This document shows, piece after piece, positions 8,601 to 17,534 of a DNA stretch of 64,000 nt. The notes below the pieces were generated by a model, which saw only the letters and a program-made list of their open reading frames with translations, was not told the DNA's origin and did not search any database. The stretch comes from JAGGAG01 sp964638035. Its GTDB lineage: Bacteria > Gemmatimonadota > Gemmatimonadetes > Gemmatimonadales > GWC2-71-9. Location of the stretch: NCBI GenBank assembly GCA_964638035.1, contig CAZWXD010000009.1, positions 1 to 64,000 on the forward strand. The letters are read 5' to 3'. How positions within the stretch are numbered: position 1 is the first letter of the stretch; each line of letters starts with the position of its first letter. Position numbers and translations under genes: made by a program.

Positions 8601-8643
8601 ACCGCCGCTTCCGGCCCGTGCAGGGTCCGTGGGCGGCGGTTTT
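8601..8643 (+). terminator. Attenuator/terminator hairpin between rpsB and tsf
   Basis: Outer stem ACCGCCGC (8601-8608) / GCGGCGGT (8633-8640) followed by TTT, with an inner GGCCC/GGGTC pairing possible. It would let rpsB be made in excess of the downstream genes. Confidence 0.55.
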
Positions 8644-8708
8644 GACATGGAGGGGCGGTGCCCACCGGGGCATGCGCCCGCGATTCACGACCTATCCTGG
8701 AGTCTGGC

Positions 8709-9575
8709 ATGGCAGGGACGACCATCAGCACCAAGGACATCAGCGAGCTGCGGGCGCGCACGGGCGCCGGCATCGGTGATTGCAAGAAGGCCCTGGAAGA
8801 GGCGCAGGGCGACATGGAGAAGGCGTCGGAGCTCCTTCGCGCCAGGGGCATTGCCAAGGCGGAGAAGCGGGCTGGCCGGAGCGCCTCGCAGGGCCTGGTG
8901 GGGATCACGGTGGCGGCTGGCGCAGGCGCCGCAGCCATGATTGAGCTCGACTGCGAGACCGACTTCGTGGCCCGCACCCCGGAGTACCACGCGACCCTCG
9001 AGGCGCTGGTGGCCCACGCCGCGACGGCGGCCCCGCTGGGCGTGACCGACCTCGTGGCGACCCCGGCCTTCCTGGCCACGCCCTTCGCGGGCGGCACGGT
9101 GGACGAGGCGGTGAAGGCGGCGAGTGCGAAGACGGGCGAGGCGGTGCAGTTGCGCCGCGTGGCACGGTTCGCCCCCTCTGCCGGCGTCGTGGGGCACTAC
9201 CTGCACCACAACGAACAGGTGGGTGTGCTGGTGGAGCTGGAAGGCGCCACGGGCGAGGCCGCGACCGCGCTGGCGAAGGAGGTGGCGCTGCATGTCGCGT
9301 CGGCCGACCCGCTCGCGGTGAGCGCGTCCGACATCCCGGCCGAGGTGCTGGAGCGCGAGCGCCGCATTGCGGAGGAGCAGGTGGCCGCGGAGGGCAAGCC
9401 GGAGAACATCCGCGCCAAGATCGTGGAGGGCAAGCTGCGCAAGTTCGCGAGCGAGCGCGCCCTGCTGGAGCAGCCCTTCGTGAAGGACGAGGAGAAGTCG
9501 GTCGGGAAGCTGGTCGCGGCCGTGCCCGGTGCGCGCGTCGTGCGCTTCGCACGGTTCAAGGTCGGCGACGCCTGA
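8709..9575 (+). CDS. tsf: Elongation factor Ts
   Basis: 288 residues; guanine-nucleotide exchange factor that recycles EF-Tu. Seen: N-terminal UBA-like domain with ELRARTGAGIGDCKKALEEA, then the signature MIELDCETDFVARTPEY. Two core subdomains and the C-terminal FVKDEEKSVGKLVAA follow. ATG 8709 gives MAGTTISTKDISELR. The TGA overlaps the pyrH ATG by one base (TGATG). Confidence 0.96.
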   Translation: MAGTTISTKDISELRARTGAGIGDCKKALEEAQGDMEKASELLRARGIAKAEKRAGRSASQGLVGITVAAGAGAAAMIELDCETDFVARTPEYHATLEALVAHAATAAPLGVTDLVATPAFLATPFAGGTVDEAVKAASAKTGEAVQLRRVARFAPSAGVVGHYLHHNEQVGVLVELEGATGEAATALAKEVALHVASADPLAVSASDIPAEVLERERRIAEEQVAAEGKPENIRAKIVEGKLRKFASERALLEQPFVKDEEKSVGKLVAAVPGARVVRFARFKVGDA

Positions 9576-10285
9576 TGGCGCTGGCCTACTCCAGCGCCCT
9601 GCTGAAGCTCTCCGGCGAGGCCCTCGCCGGGGAGCGCGGGTTCGGCCTCGACTACCAGGTCCTCGAGAGCCTGGGGCGCGAGGTCAAGGAGGTCCACGAC
9701 ATGGGCCTGCAGCTGGCCCTCGTGATCGGGGGCGGCAACATCCTGCGGGGCGCCACGGCGAGCCGCGAGGGGCTCGACCGGGTGTCGGCCGACTACATGG
9801 GGATGCTGGCCACCGTCATCAATGCCCTGGCGCTGCAGGGGGTGCTCGAGCGCATGGGCATCCAGACGCGGGTCATGACGGCGATTCGCATGGAGTCGGT
9901 CGCCGAGCCCTACATCCGGCGGCGCGCGATGCGCCACATGGAGAAGGGGCGCGTGGTGATCTTCGCCGCGGGCACCGGGAACCCGTTCTTCTCCACCGAC
10001 ACCGCCGCGGTGCTCCGGGCGCTCGAGATGGAGGCCCAGGTGATCCTCAAGGGGACCAACGTGGACGGCATCTACACCGCCGACCCGAGGAAGGACCCGT
10101 CGGCGACGTTCATCCCGGAGCTGTCGTTCCAGGAGGCGATCGTGCGGAACTACGCCGTCATGGATGCCAACGCCTTCGGGCTCTGCAAGGCCAACCAGTT
10201 GCCCATCATCGTCTTCAACATCAACCAGCCCGGCGCCGTCGCCCGTGTGGTGAAGGGTGAGCGCGTCGGCACGATCGTCAAATGA
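9575..10285 (+). CDS. pyrH: Uridylate kinase
   Basis: 236 residues; hexameric bacterial UMP kinase (UMP + ATP to UDP), amino-acid kinase fold. Seen: LLKLSGEALAGERGFGLDY at the N-terminus, VIGGGNILRG, RVSADYMGMLATVINALALQ, TGNPFFSTDTAAVLRALE and GTNVDGIYTADPRKD. It overlaps tsf by 1 nt and frr by 4 nt, so it is translationally coupled within the rpsB-rseP operon. Confidence 0.96.
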   Translation: MALAYSSALLKLSGEALAGERGFGLDYQVLESLGREVKEVHDMGLQLALVIGGGNILRGATASREGLDRVSADYMGMLATVINALALQGVLERMGIQTRVMTAIRMESVAEPYIRRRAMRHMEKGRVVIFAAGTGNPFFSTDTAAVLRALEMEAQVILKGTNVDGIYTADPRKDPSATFIPELSFQEAIVRNYAVMDANAFGLCKANQLPIIVFNINQPGAVARVVKGERVGTIVK

Positions 10286-10836
10286 CCACGATTCCCGAGC
10301 TGGTGAAGCACGGCAGGGACCTCATGCAGAAGGCCGTCGAGGCCACCAAGCGTGAGCTTGCCGGGATCCGGAGTGGCAAGGCCACGACCAACCTGCTCGA
10401 CCTCATCAAGGTCGAGGCCTACGGGGCGCATGTGCCCCTGAACCAGGTGGCCATGGTGGCGGCACCCGAGCCGCGCCTCCTCACCGTGCAGCCGTTCGAC
10501 AAGGGCCTGGCCCAGGCCATCGAGAAGGCCATCCGGGATGGCGACCTCGGGCTCAATCCCGCGACGCAGGGCAACCTGATCCGCGTGCCGCTGCCGCCGC
10601 TCTCCGAGGAGCGCCGGAAGGACCTGGTGAAGGTGGTCCACAAGCTCGCGGAAGAAGGCAAGGTGGCGGTGCGCCACGGGCGGACGGAGGCGCTCACGAA
10701 GGTGAAGAAGCTCGAGCACGTCTCCGAGGACGACAAGGCGCGCGCCGAGAAGGAAGTGCAGAAGCTCACGGACGACCACATCCGCCAGATCGACGCCCTG
10801 GTGCAGTCGAAGGAAGCGGAAATCATGGAAGTCTGA
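10282..10836 (+). CDS. frr: Ribosome recycling factor
   Basis: 184 residues, standard length. With EF-G it splits post-termination ribosomes. Seen: three-helix-bundle sequence including ELAGIRSGKATTNLLDLIKVEAYG and ATQGNLIRVPLPPLSEERRKDLVK. Starts in a 4-nt overlap with pyrH; uppS begins one base after its stop. Confidence 0.96.
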   Translation: MTTIPELVKHGRDLMQKAVEATKRELAGIRSGKATTNLLDLIKVEAYGAHVPLNQVAMVAAPEPRLLTVQPFDKGLAQAIEKAIRDGDLGLNPATQGNLIRVPLPPLSEERRKDLVKVVHKLAEEGKVAVRHGRTEALTKVKKLEHVSEDDKARAEKEVQKLTDDHIRQIDALVQSKEAEIMEV

Positions 10837-10837
10837 C

Positions 10838-11581
10838 GTGGGGGATGACCCGCTCCTGGCACGGGTGAAGATGCACGGGGCGGCGCCCGTGCACGTGGCC
10901 ATCATCATGGATGGGAACGGGCGCTGGGCGCAGGGCCGGTCGCTGCCGCGTCCGCTGGGCCATGCGGCCGGGATGCAGTCGGTGCGGGAGGCGGTGGAGG
11001 GATGCCTGGCGGCGGGTGTGGAGGTGCTGACGCTCTTCGCCTTCAGCCAGGAGAACTGGCAGCGCCCGGCCGACGAGGTGGCCGCCCTCATGAGCCTCCT
11101 CGAGGAGTACATCGAGAAGGAAATGGCCGACCTCCGGGCGCAGCGCGTGTCCGTGCGCTTCCTGGGCGAGCTCGACCGGCTGGCGCCGTCGGCGCGGGCC
11201 GCGGTGGACCGGATCACGGCCGCCACGGCGGGCGGCAATGCACTGGCACTCAATATCTGCATCTCCTACGGGTCGCGCGCCGAGCTGGCACGGGCCGCGC
11301 GGCTCATCGCCGCGGACGTGGCCGCGGGTCGCCTGCAGCCCGGCCAGGTGGACGAGGATGAGGTTGCCCGCCGGCTCTACACCGCGGAGTGGCCCGATCC
11401 CGACCTGCTGATCCGAACCTCCGGCGAGCAGCGCATCTCCAACTTCCTGCTCTGGCAGCTGGCCTATGCCGAGTTCCATGTGTCCCAGGTGCTGTGGCCC
11501 GACTTCACCCGGCACCACCTCTTCGAGGCCATCCTCGACTTCCAGCGGCGTGACCGCCGCTTTGGCCGGGTGACGGCCTGA
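10838..11581 (+). CDS. uppS: Undecaprenyl diphosphate synthase (cis-prenyltransferase)
   Basis: 247 residues. Condenses isopentenyl diphosphate onto farnesyl diphosphate to make the C55 lipid carrier for peptidoglycan and other envelope polymers. Seen: VAIIMDGNGRWAQGRSLPR with the Mg-binding aspartate, FAFSQENWQRP, and the C-terminal RTSGEQRISNFLLWQLAYAEF. GTG 10838 is the start, one base after frr. It is followed directly by cdsA and dxr, so isoprenoid and lipid precursors are encoded together. Confidence 0.95.
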   Translation: MGDDPLLARVKMHGAAPVHVAIIMDGNGRWAQGRSLPRPLGHAAGMQSVREAVEGCLAAGVEVLTLFAFSQENWQRPADEVAALMSLLEEYIEKEMADLRAQRVSVRFLGELDRLAPSARAAVDRITAATAGGNALALNICISYGSRAELARAARLIAADVAAGRLQPGQVDEDEVARRLYTAEWPDPDLLIRTSGEQRISNFLLWQLAYAEFHVSQVLWPDFTRHHLFEAILDFQRRDRRFGRVTA

Positions 11582-11583
11582 CC

Positions 11584-12468
11584 ATGGACCGCAACGTCGT
11601 CACGCGCGTCACCTTCGCGGTCGTCGCCATTCCCCTCGCCCTCGCCCTGGTCTGGAATGGCGGGGTCCTGATGGTGGCGCTGGTGTCCCTCGTGAGCGCC
11701 CTGGGGGCACGCGAGCTCTACGACCTGGCCCGGAAGCGCGAGGTGGCGCCGCTCGCAGGGCTGGGCGTGGCGACGGCCGCCCTCATGCCCTGGGCGGCGT
11801 ACCATGTGGTGGAGCGAGCCCGGCTGGGCATTGCCCCCACCGCCTTCCTCGATCCCGCGCTGAGCTGGCCCTACTGGGGGGCGGCGTGGCTCATGCTGCT
11901 GCTCACGCTGGGCCTGGCCCGACGGTCGCCCACACAGCGACCGCTGGAGGCGCTCGCCGTGACCGCGTTCGGCGTGCTGTACGCCGGCATGCTCCCGGCA
12001 TTCCTCGTGGCCATCCGGCACGGGCAGCATGGCCCGCGCTCGTGGGCGGGGGCGTGGCTCGTGTTCTTCCCGCTGGTGGTCACCTGGATCTGTGACACCG
12101 CGGCGATGTTCGGCGGCCGCGCCATGGGCGGGCCCAGGCTGGCGCCGACGGTGAGCCCCGGGAAGACCCGCTCGGGCGCCCTCTCGGGCGTGGTGGGCGG
12201 CCTGCTGGTGGTGCCGTTCTTTGCCCTGTGGGTGTTCCCTCGCGTTGGCGTGACGGTGCCATGGACCGTGCTGGCCGGCATCGCCGTCGCGATCTCGGTG
12301 CTGGGCCAGGTGGGCGACCTCGCCGAGTCGCTCTTCAAGCGGGAAGCCGGCGTGAAGGACTCGAGCAGCCTCATCCCGGGCCACGGCGGCGTCCTCGACC
12401 GCTTCGACTCCCTCTACTTCGCCATTCCCCTCGCCGCCATCGGCTATCGCCTCGCAGGGATCCTCTGA
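11584..12468 (+). CDS. cdsA: Phosphatidate cytidylyltransferase
   Basis: 294 residues, multi-pass inner-membrane enzyme making CDP-diacylglycerol from phosphatidate and CTP, the precursor used by PssA (56924) in this window. Seen: several hydrophobic segments and the C-terminal signature KDSSSLIPGHGGVLDRFDSL. The gene begins 2 bp after uppS. Confidence 0.95.
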   Translation: MDRNVVTRVTFAVVAIPLALALVWNGGVLMVALVSLVSALGARELYDLARKREVAPLAGLGVATAALMPWAAYHVVERARLGIAPTAFLDPALSWPYWGAAWLMLLLTLGLARRSPTQRPLEALAVTAFGVLYAGMLPAFLVAIRHGQHGPRSWAGAWLVFFPLVVTWICDTAAMFGGRAMGGPRLAPTVSPGKTRSGALSGVVGGLLVVPFFALWVFPRVGVTVPWTVLAGIAVAISVLGQVGDLAESLFKREAGVKDSSSLIPGHGGVLDRFDSLYFAIPLAAIGYRLAGIL

Positions 12469-12473
12469 CGGGC

Positions 12474-13598
12474 ATGCGCGGCATCGCCATCCTGGGCGCG
12501 ACCGGTTCCATCGGGGAGAGCGCCCTCACCGTCATTGCCCGCCAGCGGGAGCACTTCCGGGTGGTGGCGCTCACCGCCGGGCGCAACGCCGAGCGGCTCC
12601 GGGCGCAGGTGCGCGCGTGGCAGCCGCGCTATGCGGGCCTGGTGGAGGGTGCGGCCGATGCTGGCTGGGGGAGCGGCCCGTCCGCCCTGGTCGAGGCCGC
12701 CACGCATCCCGATGCCGACATCGTGCTCAACGCCGTGGTCGGGGCCGCCGGACTGGAGGCCACCCTGGCGGCGCTGCGAGCGGGCAAGCGGGTGGCGCTC
12801 GCGAACAAGGAGTCGCTGGTGATGGCGGGCGACCTCGTGGTCCGGGCGGCGGCCCTGGGCGGGGGCGAGATCATCCCGGTGGACTCGGAGCACAGTGCGG
12901 TGCTGCAGTGCGTGGCGGGCCGTGACGGCGGGCTCGCACGCCTGATCCTCACGGCGTCGGGCGGCCCCTTCCGGACGTGGCCGGCGGAGCAGGTCGCCGC
13001 CGCGACGGCCGCCGAGGCGCTGCAGCATCCCACCTGGAAGATGGGCAGCAAGATCACGGTGGACTCGGCGACGCTCGCGAACAAGGCGCTCGAGGTGATC
13101 GAGGCGCACCACCTCTTCGGCCTGTCCTACGACCAGGTGGACGTGGTGGTGCACCCGCAGAGCATCGTGCATGCGTTCGCCGAGTTCCATGACGGGTCGG
13201 TCATCGCACAGCTTGGCTTCCCGACGATGGAGCTGCCCATCCTGTATGCGCTCACCCATCCCGCGCGCCTGGCCGATGCGGGCGCGCGGCGCTTCGACCC
13301 GGTAGCGGCGGGGCCCCTGACGTTTGAGCCGGTGCGGCCGGACGCGTTCCCGGCCTTCCGGCTGGGCGTCCTGGCCGGGCGGGCGGGGGGCACGGCACCG
13401 GCCGTGTTCAGTGCGGCGAATGAGGAGGCCGTGGCCGCGTTCCTCGCCGGTGGGGTGGCTCTGGGCCGGATCGGCGAGGTGCTGGACGCCGTGCTGTCCG
13501 CGCACCGGAACGAGGTGGCGAGCGACCTGGACACGGTGCGGGCCGCTGACCGGTGGGCCCGGGAACAGGCCCGTACCGCACTGGAGCAGCCATGCTGA
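12474..13598 (+). CDS. dxr: 1-deoxy-D-xylulose 5-phosphate reductoisomerase
   Basis: 374 residues. Converts DXP to 2-C-methyl-D-erythritol 4-phosphate with NADPH, second step of the MEP isoprenoid route. Seen: NADPH loop ILGATGSIGESAL at the N-terminus, LANKESLVMAGDLV, VDSEHSAVLQC (metal and substrate ligands), ASGGPFR, and HPTWKMGSKITVDSATLANK. ATG 12474 lies 5 bp after cdsA. Its end overlaps rseP by 7 bp. The product feeds the uppS substrate. Confidence 0.96.
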   Translation: MRGIAILGATGSIGESALTVIARQREHFRVVALTAGRNAERLRAQVRAWQPRYAGLVEGAADAGWGSGPSALVEAATHPDADIVLNAVVGAAGLEATLAALRAGKRVALANKESLVMAGDLVVRAAALGGGEIIPVDSEHSAVLQCVAGRDGGLARLILTASGGPFRTWPAEQVAAATAAEALQHPTWKMGSKITVDSATLANKALEVIEAHHLFGLSYDQVDVVVHPQSIVHAFAEFHDGSVIAQLGFPTMELPILYALTHPARLADAGARRFDPVAAGPLTFEPVRPDAFPAFRLGVLAGRAGGTAPAVFSAANEEAVAAFLAGGVALGRIGEVLDAVLSAHRNEVASDLDTVRAADRWAREQARTALEQPC

Positions 13599-14962
13599 CC
13601 CTTGCCGCGTTCATCGTCGTCCTGGGCGTGCTCATCTTTGTGCACGAGCTGGGGCACTTCCTGGCGGCCAAGTGGGCGGGGATCTGGGTACACCGGTTCT
13701 CCATCGGCATCGGGAACCCGATCCCCGGAATGCGCTTCAAGCGGGGCGAGACGGAGTATGCCCTGTCGTGGCTGCCGCTCGGCGGGTACGTGAAGATGGC
13801 GAGCCGCGAGGAGGAAGCGACCAGCGCCTCCCTCGAGGGAAAGGCCGAGGGGGAGACGCCGATCGAGGAGGTGCCGGCAGACCGGGTGTTCGAGTCGAAG
13901 CCGGTGTGGAAGCGGATGATCGTGCTCCTGGCCGGTGTCACCTTCAACGCGTTGTTCGCCTGGTTCGCGTTCAGCGTGCTGGCAGTGAGGAACGGCCGGC
14001 CGGTGAACCCGGTCACGACCGTGGGGCACGTGGACTCGACGCTCATCCCCGCGGGAGCCGAGGTGTTGCGCGAGCTGCGCGCGGGCGACCGGATCGTCGC
14101 CGTGGCTGGCGTGCCGGTGCACTCGTGGACGGCGATCGAGTCGGCACTGCAGTCGACCCCGGGCGACACGATCACGCTGGCCCTGGCCGACGGACGGGTG
14201 CTGGCCCTCGCCGTGCATGCCGACGCCGTGGAGGACCGGTTGAAGCTGGGCGCCGTGCTCGCGCCGTATGCAGCGCCCGTGGTGGGCGACGTGCTGCCCA
14301 ACCGGCCAGCGATCAGGGCCGGGATGCTGGCGGGGGACACGATCGTGTCGGTGGACGGTGTGGCGGTCCACCAGTGGGCCGAGGTGCTGCGGCTGATCGA
14401 GGGGGCGCCTGGGCGTCCGCTGCAACTGGGCGTGGCCCGCGCGACCGGTCGCACCACGGTGAGCGTGACACCCGACTCCGCCCAGGCCGAGGACTCGACC
14501 GGCGTCCGCTGGGTGGGGAAGATCGGGGTCGAGGTCTTCCGGGGAACCCGGTTCGAGCCCTACCCGTCGCTGTGGGCGGCGATCGGGGCGGGCTTCGGGG
14601 CCACGGTGGACGCCTCGTCCACGGTGATCCGAACCGTCCGGGGGCTGGTGAGCGGCCGGGTCTCCCGCAACACGGTGGGGGGGCCGCTGGCCATTGGGCA
14701 GATGGCGGGGGAGCAGGCCAGGCGGGGGCTCGACCCGTTCCTGGCCTTCATGGGGCTCATGTCCATCAACCTGGCGGTCCTGAACCTCCTCCCGATCCCG
14801 ATCCTGGACGGGGGACAGGTGGTCTTCCTGCTGGGCGAGGCGGTGCTGGGCCGGCCGCTGCCGCTCAAGCTGCGGGAACGGCTGACGCTGGTGGGGCTGG
14901 TCCTGATCGTGATGCTGATGGTGTTTGCCTTCTGGAACGACATTGTGCGGCTGCTCAAGTAG
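13592..14962 (+). CDS. rseP: Site-2 intramembrane zinc metalloprotease, RseP family
   Basis: 456 residues. Seen: HELGH (in FVHELGHFLAAKWAG) at about residue 19 in the first membrane segment, supplying two zinc ligands and the catalytic glutamate. Two PDZ domains follow (about 130-290, each ending in a ...AGDRIVAVAGVP or AGDTIVSVDGVA strand). The distal NLLPIPILDGGQVVF gives the third ligand (Asp). In proteobacteria RseP cleaves anti-sigma factors and signal-peptide remnants; the substrate here is unknown. Start ATG 13592 overlaps dxr. Last gene of the rpsB operon. Confidence 0.94.
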   Translation: MLTLAAFIVVLGVLIFVHELGHFLAAKWAGIWVHRFSIGIGNPIPGMRFKRGETEYALSWLPLGGYVKMASREEEATSASLEGKAEGETPIEEVPADRVFESKPVWKRMIVLLAGVTFNALFAWFAFSVLAVRNGRPVNPVTTVGHVDSTLIPAGAEVLRELRAGDRIVAVAGVPVHSWTAIESALQSTPGDTITLALADGRVLALAVHADAVEDRLKLGAVLAPYAAPVVGDVLPNRPAIRAGMLAGDTIVSVDGVAVHQWAEVLRLIEGAPGRPLQLGVARATGRTTVSVTPDSAQAEDSTGVRWVGKIGVEVFRGTRFEPYPSLWAAIGAGFGATVDASSTVIRTVRGLVSGRVSRNTVGGPLAIGQMAGEQARRGLDPFLAFMGLMSINLAVLNLLPIPILDGGQVVFLLGEAVLGRPLPLKLRERLTLVGLVLIVMLMVFAFWNDIVRLLK

Positions 14963-14969
14963 GCCGGGC

Positions 14970-14998
14970 TTGCGGTAAACCCCTGCCGCTGCTATACT
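14970..14998 (+). promoter_or_regulatory. Candidate sigma70-type promoter for rpsO
   Basis: TTGCGG (14970-14975), 17-bp spacer, TATACT (14993-14998), 48 bp before the rpsO ATG. This is one of the best -10 boxes in the window. Confidence 0.65.
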
Positions 14999-15046
14999 TC
15001 CATGCTATCGCAAAACCGCGACACCACCACACAAGGGCAGTGCCGA

Positions 15047-15307
15047 ATGAGCGTTGACAAGCAGGCGGTGATGACGAAGTTCCGGACCCACGGCGAGGAC
15101 ACCGGGTCGACCAGGGTGCAGGTGGCGCTCCTCACGGAGCGGATCAACTCGCTCACCGACCACTTCAAGACCCACGCAAAGGACCATCACAGCCGGCGTG
15201 GCCTCCTCAAGATGGTCGGCAACCGCCGCCGCCTCCTGACCTACCTCAAGCGCAGTGACCTCCCGGCCTACCGCGCATTGATCGAGGAACTGGGCCTCCG
15301 GCACTAG
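15047..15307 (+). CDS. rpsO: 30S ribosomal protein S15
   Basis: 86 residues, standard. Seen: FRTHGEDTGSTRVQVALLTERINSLTDHFKTHAKDHHSRRGLLKMVGNRRRLLTYLK, covering the conserved 16S rRNA-binding helices. ATG 15047 has AAGGGCAG upstream; the upstream in-frame ATG at 15002 lies at the promoter and is rejected. Followed by a hairpin and pnp, the classic rpsO-pnp pair. Confidence 0.97.
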   Translation: MSVDKQAVMTKFRTHGEDTGSTRVQVALLTERINSLTDHFKTHAKDHHSRRGLLKMVGNRRRLLTYLKRSDLPAYRALIEELGLRH

Positions 15308-15322
15308 CAGGGCACAACCAGG

Positions 15323-15356
15323 CGGGCGTCCCGCGCAGAGCACGGGACGCCCGTTT
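15323..15356 (+). terminator. Terminator/processing hairpin between rpsO and pnp
   Basis: Perfect 11-bp inverted repeat CGGGCGTCCCG (15323-15333) / CGGGACGCCCG (15343-15353) followed by TTTGC. In many bacteria this interval holds a partial terminator and RNase III site that controls pnp. Confidence 0.7.
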
Positions 15357-15443
15357 GCATTGAGGGCCATGGACGCGGGCAGCTGGCGCCGCGAGATCCC
15401 CGCCGGCATGACGAACCAAAGACGAAGAGAGAAGGCAACCGCA

Positions 15444-17531
15444 GTGACCGTACACCGCATCGAAACCGAGTTCGCAGGACGTCCGCTCTACATCGAGAAT
15501 GGCAGGCTGGCGAAGCAGGCCGCAGGGTCCGCCCTGGTGCGCTATGGCGACACCACGGTCCTGGCCGCGGTCACCATCTCGCCCAACATGTCGAGCCTCC
15601 CGTTCTTTCCCCTCACGGTGGAATACCGCGAGAAGACCTACGCTGCCGGCAAGATCCCCGGCGGGTTCCTCAAGCGTGAAGGCCGGCCGTCCGACAAGGA
15701 AATCCTTGCCTGCCGCCTGATCGACCGGAGCATCCGTCCGCTGTTCCCCGAGGGGTTCAAGAACGAGGTGCAGGTCTTCGTCACGGTGCTGTCTGCCGAC
15801 CAGGAGAACGACGCCGACGTGCTGGGCGCCGTGGCCGCCTCGCTGGCCCTCGCCGTGTCGCCGGCGCCGTGGAACGGCCCGCTGGCCGCGGTGCGGGTGG
15901 GCCGGGTGGAGGGGCAGTGGATCCTCAACCCGACGTTCCACCAGCTCGAGTTCTCCACCATCGACCTCGTGGTGAGCGGCTCGGCCGATGCCATCTACAT
16001 GGTGGAAGGCGGGGCACTGGAGGTGTCGGAGCAGGACATGATCAGCGCGCTCAAGGTGGCCCAGAAGGGCATCAAGGAGCTGATCGGGCACCAGGCGAGC
16101 ATCCTCAAGAAGGCGAAGGCTCCCACGATGGCGTGGACCAGGCCGGTCGCCGACCAGGCGCTCCTGACCCGGGTGCGGGCGCTGGCCGAGGCCGCGATGG
16201 CCAAGGCCATCAATGCGAAGGACAAGGCCGGGCGGGCCCAGGGCGTGGCCGACCTGCGGAAGGGCGTGCTGGAGCAGCTCGCCACCGAGTTCCCGGACAA
16301 GGCCAGGGACATCACTGCGGAGCTCGACGAGATCGAGTACCGCACCATGCGGGCGCAGGTGCTGGGCAAGGGTGAGCGCGTCGATGGTCGCGACACGAAC
16401 ACCATCCGCCCCATCACCGTCGAGACCGGGGTCCTTCCCCGCGTCCACGGATCGGCGCTCTTCACCCGCGGCGAGACCCAGGCGCTGGTTACCGCCACGC
16501 TGGGCACGTCGGACGATGAGCAGCGGCTCGACAGCATCGACTCGGCCACCGAGACGACCAAGTCGTTCATGCTGCACTACAACTTCCCGCCGTACTCCAC
16601 CGGCGAGGTCAAGATGATCCGCGGCACCAGCCGGCGCGAGGTGGGCCACGGCGCCCTCGCCGAGCGGGCGCTGCACCCGCTCCTCCCGGCGCACGCCGAC
16701 TTCCCCTACACCCTGCGGGTGGTGTCGGAGGTGCTCGAGTCGAACGGGTCGTCCTCGATGGCCTCGGTCTGCGGCGGCTCGCTGGCGCTCATGCAGGCTG
16801 GCGTCCCCATGAAGGCGCCCTGCGCGGGCGTGGCGATGGGGCTCATCAAGGAAGGCGACAAGGTGGCGGTGCTCACCGACATCCTCGGGTCCGAGGACGC
16901 GCTGGGCGACATGGACTTCAAGGTGGCCGGCACCGAGCAGGGCATCACGGCCATCCAGATGGACATCAAGATCGAGGGGCTCACCCTCGAGATCATGACC
17001 GACGCCCTGGAGCGCGCGCGCAAGGGCCGGCTCCACGTGCTGGGCGAGATGGCCAAGGTGCTGGCAGCGCCCAGCGCCGAGCTGTCGCCGTACGCGCCGC
17101 GGATCTTCACGCTGCGCATCAAGCCGGACAAGATCGGTGACCTCATCGGGCCCAAGGGCAAGACGATCCGGGGCATCCAGGACGCCACGGGCGCCAAGAT
17201 CTCGGTCGAGGACGACGGCACCGTCACCATCGCGGCCGTGGGCGGCGAGGCAGGCGACAAGGCGCGCGAGATGGTCATGGCGATCACCGCCGAGCCGGTG
17301 GTGGGCACCATCTACGAGGGCCCGGTGAAGAGCACCACCGCGTTCGGCGCCTTCGTCGAGATCATCCCGGGCGTCGAGGGGCTGCTCCACATCAGCGAGC
17401 TGCAGCATGGCCGCGTGGAGAAGACCGAGGACGTGGTCAAGAAGGGCGACATCGTGCGGGTCAAGCTGCTCGAGGTCGATGACCGGGGCCGCATGAAGCT
17501 GTCACGGAAGGCGCTCATCCCGAAGGAGTAG
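15444..17531 (+). CDS. pnp: Polyribonucleotide nucleotidyltransferase (PNPase)
   Basis: 695 residues; 3'-5' phosphorolytic exoribonuclease and degradosome component. Seen: first RNase PH domain, linker, second RNase PH domain with FTRGETQALVTATLG and FMLHYNFPPYSTGE, KH domain (IGDLIGPKGKTIRGIQDATGAKISVEDDG, about 565-590) and C-terminal S1 domain (GAFVEIIPGVEGLLHISEL). GTG 15444 is preferred: GAGAAGG sits 8 nt upstream and the protein then begins MTVHRIETEFAGRPL, the family start; ATG 15408 would add 12 residues. The end of the gene contains a strong SD for the next frame. Confidence 0.95.
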   Translation: MTVHRIETEFAGRPLYIENGRLAKQAAGSALVRYGDTTVLAAVTISPNMSSLPFFPLTVEYREKTYAAGKIPGGFLKREGRPSDKEILACRLIDRSIRPLFPEGFKNEVQVFVTVLSADQENDADVLGAVAASLALAVSPAPWNGPLAAVRVGRVEGQWILNPTFHQLEFSTIDLVVSGSADAIYMVEGGALEVSEQDMISALKVAQKGIKELIGHQASILKKAKAPTMAWTRPVADQALLTRVRALAEAAMAKAINAKDKAGRAQGVADLRKGVLEQLATEFPDKARDITAELDEIEYRTMRAQVLGKGERVDGRDTNTIRPITVETGVLPRVHGSALFTRGETQALVTATLGTSDDEQRLDSIDSATETTKSFMLHYNFPPYSTGEVKMIRGTSRREVGHGALAERALHPLLPAHADFPYTLRVVSEVLESNGSSSMASVCGGSLALMQAGVPMKAPCAGVAMGLIKEGDKVAVLTDILGSEDALGDMDFKVAGTEQGITAIQMDIKIEGLTLEIMTDALERARKGRLHVLGEMAKVLAAPSAELSPYAPRIFTLRIKPDKIGDLIGPKGKTIRGIQDATGAKISVEDDGTVTIAAVGGEAGDKAREMVMAITAEPVVGTIYEGPVKSTTAFGAFVEIIPGVEGLLHISELQHGRVEKTEDVVKKGDIVRVKLLEVDDRGRMKLSRKALIPKE

Positions 17532-17534
17532 CGC

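Noticed and set aside
15002..15046. Upstream ATG start for rpsO
   Set aside because: It lies directly after the -10 box and would add a non-family N-terminus; ATG 15047 has a proper SD.
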